Shown: piece by piece, positions 60,150 to 64,000 of the stretch
Numbering within the stretch: position 1 is the stretch's first letter
How the letters are laid out: each line of letters begins with the position of its first letter
Made by a program: the position numbers and the translations under genes
The notes under the pieces: model-generated
The model's database searches: none
Told to the model about the DNA's origin: nothing
Seen by the model: the letters and a program-made list of their open reading frames with translations, nothing else
Assembly: GCA_016794125.1 (NCBI GenBank)
Contig: JAEUKT010000004.1
Coordinates: 321,460 to 385,459, forward strand
Direction of reading: 5' to 3'
From: Alphaproteobacteria bacterium
Lineage (GTDB): Bacteria; Pseudomonadota; Alphaproteobacteria; Micavibrionales; UBA2020
DNA length: 64,000 nt

Positions 60150-60884
60150 ATGGCTAAAAAAGAAAAAGCTGCAAAAGTGAAATCGGCCTACACCAAACGC
60201 CTGCGTAAAGTGCGCGAAGCACAAGACACCACGCAGATCTGGTCGCTCGAAGACGCTGTGAAGTACATCAAGTCGAACGCGACCGCGAAATTCGATGAAA
60301 CCATCGAAATCGCGATCAACCTCGGCATCGACACCAAGCAGTCGGACCAGAACGTCCGCGGCATGGTCATCCTGCCGAACGGCACCGGTAAAAACGTGCG
60401 CGTCGCCGTTTTCGCGAAAGGCCCCAAGGCCGAAGAAGCGAAAAAAGCGGGCGCTGACGTTGTCGGCGACGACGATCTCGCGCAGCGCGTGCAAAAAGGC
60501 GACATGCCTTTCGAACGCGTCATCGCGACCCCGGACATGATGGGTACGGTCGGTAAGCTCGGCCAGATCCTGGGTCCGAAAGGCCTGATGCCGAACCCGA
60601 AACTGGGCACCGTCACGATGGACGTCACCTCGGCCGTGAAAGCGGCGAAGGGCGGTTCCGTTGAATTCCGCGCTCAGAAGGAAGGCATCGTCCACGTCGG
60701 CGTGGGCAAGGCTTCTTTCGACGAAAAGAAACTCTGCGAAAACATCCGCGCCCTGCTGGACGCGGTTGTGAAGGCGAAACCCGCAACGATGAAAGGCAAC
60801 TATCTCCGCAAGGCGAGCCTTTCCTCCACCATGGGTCCCGGCGTGAAGCTGGAACTCGCGAGCCTGCTGCGGGCCGCTGCGTAA
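60150..60884 (+). CDS. rplA: 50S ribosomal protein L1
   Basis: The 244-residue product has the two L1 domains with [46 protein letters not shown] and [11 protein letters not shown]. It forms the L1 stalk and in E. coli represses its own operon. It lies 5 bases after rplK. Extended Lys-rich N-terminus. Confidence 0.98.
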   Translation: MAKKEKAAKVKSAYTKRLRKVREAQDTTQIWSLEDAVKYIKSNATAKFDETIEIAINLGIDTKQSDQNVRGMVILPNGTGKNVRVAVFAKGPKAEEAKKAGADVVGDDDLAQRVQKGDMPFERVIATPDMMGTVGKLGQILGPKGLMPNPKLGTVTMDVTSAVKAAKGGSVEFRAQKEGIVHVGVGKASFDEKKLCENIRALLDAVVKAKPATMKGNYLRKASLSSTMGPGVKLELASLLRAAA

Positions 60885-60897
60885 CTAAATTTGGGAC

Positions 60898-61100
60898 GGG
60901 GGCTTCGGCCCCCTGACCAGATCCCTGTCCGAGACTACTGGTACCCCGTCGGGGGCTAAACCTGAACAGGCCAGTACAGACGAGGAAGAAAGTTTTTAAC
61001 GGGACTATCCGTTATGGCTGGACGCTTCGGACGGGAAAAACAGGTGGGAAGACAGGCTATCGTTTTCCTTCATGCAACCCCGGCACATTTCCCGTCAAAC
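60898..61100 (+). ncRNA. L10 leader of the rplJL operon, opening with a UUCG stem-loop
   Basis: After rplA lies GGGGGC-TTCG-GCCCCC (60898-60913), then a long GC-structured region with paired segments (GGTACCCCGTCGGGGGC, GGACGCTTCGG). The place between rplA and rplJ and the fold fit the ribosomal protein L10 leader, which L10-L12 binds to repress rplJL translation. Boundaries are approximate. Confidence 0.7.
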
Positions 61101-61139
61101 GGAAGCGCGCCATAACTAAAAAGAAACGGAGAATATCCC

Positions 61140-61649
61140 GTGGATCGTGCAAAGAAAGCTGAAGTCATCGCTGACTTGCAAGAGACGCTCGGAGGCGTTG
61201 AGTCCCTCGTTGTGACCAAAAACCTTGGTCTGACGGCGGCGCAAGTGTCCGACCTGCGCGTCAAAATGCGCAAAGAAGGCGTTGACTACAAAGTATCCAA
61301 GAACCGGCTCGTGCTTCGGGCCCTCAAAGGTACGCGCTTCGAAGGCATCGGCCCCATGCTCAAAGGCCCCGTCGGCATCGCATCGTCGAAAGACGCTGTC
61401 GCTGCTGCGAAGATCGCCGCCAACTTCGCCAAAGATAACGAAAAGCTCGTTATCCTCGGCGGTGCACTTGGCGACAAGGTCCTCGATACGGCAGCCGTTG
61501 TGGCTCTGTCGAAACTGCCCTCGCTGGACGAACTGCGCGGCAAACTGGTCGGCCTGCTTCAGGCTCCCGCCCAGCGCCTCGCAACGCTCTCGCAGGCACC
61601 GGCAGCACAGGTGGCACGTGTCATCGGCGCTTATGCCCAAAAGGGTTAA
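61140..61649 (+). CDS. rplJ: 50S ribosomal protein L10
   Basis: The 169-residue product has VIADLQETLGGVESLVVTKNLGLT and VDYKVSKNRLVLRALKGT of L10, which anchors the L7/L12 stalk. The start is GTG (GTGGATCG) with ACGGAG upstream. An L10 leader precedes it. Confidence 0.97.
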   Translation: MDRAKKAEVIADLQETLGGVESLVVTKNLGLTAAQVSDLRVKMRKEGVDYKVSKNRLVLRALKGTRFEGIGPMLKGPVGIASSKDAVAAAKIAANFAKDNEKLVILGGALGDKVLDTAAVVALSKLPSLDELRGKLVGLLQAPAQRLATLSQAPAAQVARVIGAYAQKG

Positions 61650-61703
61650 GCCTGCCAAACTTGATAAACAAACAAACGAACTATCTAACAAGGAGTACTA
61701 CAA

Positions 61704-62072
61704 ATGGCTGATCTCGCAAAAATCGTCGACGAACTGTCGAAACTGACCGTTCTCGAAGCTGCTGAACTCTCCAAGCTTCTCGAAGAGAAGTGGGGCGTTT
61801 CCGCTGCTGCTCCCGTGGCTGTCGCTGCTGTTGGCGGCGCGGCTCCGGCTGGCGAAGCTAAATCGGAATTCGACGTCGTTCTGGCTTCCGCTGGCGACAA
61901 GAAAATCGAAGTGATCAAAGTCGTTCGCGAAATCACGGGCCTGGGCCTGAAAGAAGCGAAAGACCTCGTTGAAGGCGCACCGAAGTCGGTGAAAGCTGGC
62001 CTCAACAAGGCAGACGCTGACGCACTGAAAAAGAAACTGGAAGAAGTCGGCGCGAAAGTTGAGCTGAAGTAA
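61704..62072 (+). CDS. rplL: 50S ribosomal protein L7/L12
   Basis: The 122-residue product has the dimerising N-terminus, an Ala/Pro/Gly hinge ([18 protein letters not shown]) and the C-terminal [26 protein letters not shown] domain that contacts translation GTPases. AAGGAG precedes the ATG. Confidence 0.99.
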   Translation: MADLAKIVDELSKLTVLEAAELSKLLEEKWGVSAAAPVAVAAVGGAAPAGEAKSEFDVVLASAGDKKIEVIKVVREITGLGLKEAKDLVEGAPKSVKAGLNKADADALKKKLEEVGAKVELK

Positions 62073-62113
62073 TCATCTTGATTATTTCGCACAACAGCGA
62101 CGTATAAGATTGC

Positions 62114-62139
62114 GGCGGCGGGAAAAATTTCCCGCCGCC
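62114..62139 (+). terminator. strong hairpin between rplL and rpoB
   Basis: GGCGGCGGGAAA pairs perfectly with TTTCCCGCCGCC around AA, 42 bases past rplL. The tail (CCTTCTGC) has no T-run. In E. coli an attenuator and RNase III site lie in the rplL-rpoB gap, and this could serve the same role. The rest of the 275-base gap shows no gene. Confidence 0.6.
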
Positions 62140-62347
62140 CCTTCTGCTGTTAAGGACTAAAATGCCCGCTTTCCGGGGCTCTTGACGGAAAACGATATGA
62201 TACCAAGGCACTAAACGGCACTAGCGGGAATATCAGAATTTTTCAGGACGTCGGAAGTCATGTGGTGGGCTCCGTTTTTCGTCCTTCGGCACTTCAGGTT
62301 GGGGTTATAACCCCGCATTCATTCATCGGGACACAAGGGAAAACGCC

Positions 62348-64000
62348 ATGAGCGCAAAAAAGGCAATTCGTTCACTTACCGACAGCAAAAGCTACACGGG
62401 CCGCAAGCGGATCCGCCGCAGCTTCGGGAAGATTCCCGAAGTCTGTGAAATGCCGAACCTGATCGAGGTGCAGCGCAATTCCTACGAGAAATTCCTGCAG
62501 CGCGACACGAAACACCAGGACCGCCTGACCGAAGGCCTCCAGGAAGTGTTCAAGTCCGTGTTCCCGATCAAGGATTTCTCGGGCCGCGCGGAAATCGACT
62601 TCGTGCGCTATGAACTGGAAGAACCCAAATACGACGTGGAAGAATGCGTCCAGCGCGGCATGACCTATGCGGCGCCCCTGCGCGTGACCCTGCGCCTCTC
62701 CACCTTTGACATCGACGAAGATTCCGGTGCGCGCACGATCCGCGACATCAAGGAACAGGATGTCTACATGGTCGACATGCCCCTCATGACCGGTAACGGC
62801 ACGTTCGTCGTCAACGGCACCGAGCGCGTGATCGTCTCCCAGATGCACCGTTCCCCCGGCGTGTTCTTCGACCACGACCAGGGCAAGACCCACTCGTCCG
62901 GCAAATACCTGTTCGCCGCTCGCGTCATTCCCTATCGCGGCTCCTGGCTCGATTTCGAATTCGACGCCAAAGACCTCGTGTATGTGCGCATCGATCGCCG
63001 CCGCAAGCTGCCTGTGACGACCTTCCTGCTCGCGCTCGATTCCGATGAATCCGCGAAATACCGCGAACGCCAGCACAAGGCCGGCAAGCCCGTCGACCCG
63101 ACCAAAATTCAAGGTCTGTCGAAAGAAGAAATCCTGCATTACTTCTACGAAATCCTGTCGTATGAAAAAACCAAGGACGGCTGGAAAACCCCTTATAACG
63201 CCGAGCGTTTCCGCGGCGTGAAAACCAAGTTCGACCTGATCGACGCGAAAACCGGCAAGGTGAAAGTCCCCGCCGGCACGAAAATCACCGCGCGTCAGGC
63301 CCGCAAGCTTGAAGAAGACGGCCTGAAAGACGTCGTCATCCAGTCCGAAGAACTCGTGGGCGCGGCGATCGCGCGCACCGTCACCGACGACAAGACCGGC
63401 GAAGTCGTGTTCGAGGCTGGCGAAGAGCTGGATGCCAAGAGCCTCGACAAGATCGAGAAGCTGGGCATCAAAACGCTCGAAATCCTCGCGATCGACAACA
63501 TCAACGTGGGCGGCTACATCCGCAACACGCTGGCGGCCGACAAGTGCCGCAACCGCGAAGATGCGCTGATCGACATCTACCGCGTCATGCGCCCGGGCGA
63601 ACCGCCCACGCTGGAATCGGCTGATGCGCTGTTCCGCGGCCTGTTCTTCGATTTCGAGCGCTATGACCTTTCCCCGGTCGGCCGCGTGAAAATGAACTCG
63701 CGCCTCGATTTCAAAACCGATGATCAAGTCCGCATCCTCCGCAAGGAAGACATCATGGCGATCCTCAAGATCCTCGTGGATCTGAAGGACGGCCGTGGCG
63801 AAACGGACGATATTGACCACCTGGGCAACCGCCGCGTCCGCTCGGTCGGTGAATTGATGGAAAACCAGTGCCGCGTCGGCCTGATGCGCATGGAACGCGC
63901 GATCCGCGAACGCATGTCGTCGGTTGATATCGACACCGCGATGCCGCACGACCTGATCAACGCGAAACCGGCTGCGGCTGCTGTCCGCGAATTCTTCGGC
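62348..64000 (+). CDS. rpoB: RNA polymerase beta subunit, N-terminal part (cut by window end)
   Basis: An open frame of 551 residues runs from ATG 62348 to the window edge: [24 protein letters not shown], the beta-lobe signature [18 protein letters not shown], and near the end [31 protein letters not shown], just before the rifampicin region. It matches an alphaproteobacterial RpoB of about 1370 residues. A long minus-strand frame opposite is a shadow. Confidence 0.99.
   Translation, partial: MSAKKAIRSLTDSKSYTGRKRIRRSFGKIPEVCEMPNLIEVQRNSYEKFLQRDTKHQDRLTEGLQEVFKSVFPIKDFSGRAEIDFVRYELEEPKYDVEECVQRGMTYAAPLRVTLRLSTFDIDEDSGARTIRDIKEQDVYMVDMPLMTGNGTFVVNGTERVIVSQMHRSPGVFFDHDQGKTHSSGKYLFAARVIPYRGSWLDFEFDAKDLVYVRIDRRRKLPVTTFLLALDSDESAKYRERQHKAGKPVDPTKIQGLSKEEILHYFYEILSYEKTKDGWKTPYNAERFRGVKTKFDLIDAKTGKVKVPAGTKITARQARKLEEDGLKDVVIQSEELVGAAIARTVTDDKTGEVVFEAGEELDAKSLDKIEKLGIKTLEILAIDNINVGGYIRNTLAADKCRNREDALIDIYRVMRPGEPPTLESADALFRGLFFDFERYDLSPVGRVKMNSRLDFKTDDQVRILRKEDIMAILKILVDLKDGRGETDDIDHLGNRRVRSVGELMENQCRVGLMRMERAIRERMSSVDIDTAMPHDLINAKPAAAAVREFFG

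Noticed and set aside
62372-63949. 525-residue open frame on the minus strand opposite rpoB
   Set aside because: It is a shadow of rpoB: low-complexity His/Asp/Val-rich translation, no ribosome-binding site, and rpoB is certain on the plus strand.
1-64000. CRISPR arrays, rRNA genes, prophage or transposon ends
   Set aside because: No regularly spaced repeats, rRNA motifs, integrase, transposase or terminal inverted repeats were seen by eye.

Overview
The window reads as an alphaproteobacterial chromosome segment of fairly high GC. Evidence is the run rlmB / tRNA-Tyr / tRNA-Gly / tRNA-Trp / secE / nusG / rplKAJL / rpoB, an NhaD-type antiporter, a plant-type (GCS2) glutamate-cysteine ligase, PhnA, and dense operons with 1- or 4-base start/stop overlaps. 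I cannot place it below class; a Micavibrio- or Rhodospirillales-like organism is only a guess. No rRNA, CRISPR array, transposase or integrase was seen.

Large-scale layout: the ancestral translation/transcription cluster keeps its order but is split by three accessory blocks. (A) About 24 kb lies between tRNA-Tyr (2.8 kb) and tRNA-Gly (27.0 kb): an HTH/CoaB-like fusion with a tandem operator, a large NadE-like protein, an adenylate cyclase, a cytochrome/PhnA/cyclase operon, DNA repair and RNA/protein-modification genes, two Na+/H+ antiporters, a SET-domain protein, and two TyrRS-GNAT fusion genes around a LysR/DOPA-dioxygenase pair. (B) About 21.6 kb lies between tRNA-Gly and tRNA-Trp: an AT-rich single-gene PARIS-like ATPase-TOPRIM defence candidate, a glucanase/beta-glucosidase pair, a kinase-CheR-CheB-kinase signalling operon, a Sel1 protein, an L,D-transpeptidase, glutathione synthesis, two CYTH phosphatase-like genes and a near-perfect parS site. 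(C) About 10 kb lies between nusG and rplK: a TerC-CBS protein, two paralogous HELGH metallopeptidase-like genes bracketing two ankyrin genes, an outer-membrane-like protein, a fatty-acid desaturase and a periplasmic peroxiredoxin. The window ends inside rpoB.

Most novel-looking elements: tandem TyrRS paralogs that each carry a degenerate GNAT domain, the second preceded by a promoter whose predicted start falls on an 18-codon ORF with four Tyr codons and an overlapping hairpin (a candidate attenuator); the metallopeptidase/ankyrin/ankyrin/metallopeptidase locus; a short C-terminal tail shared by the ankyrin proteins and an unrelated protein; the HTH-CoaB fusion behind two GGGTA-N5-TACCC operators; and the fused PARIS-like gene, whose ribosome-binding site lies in the last codons of a glycosidase gene.
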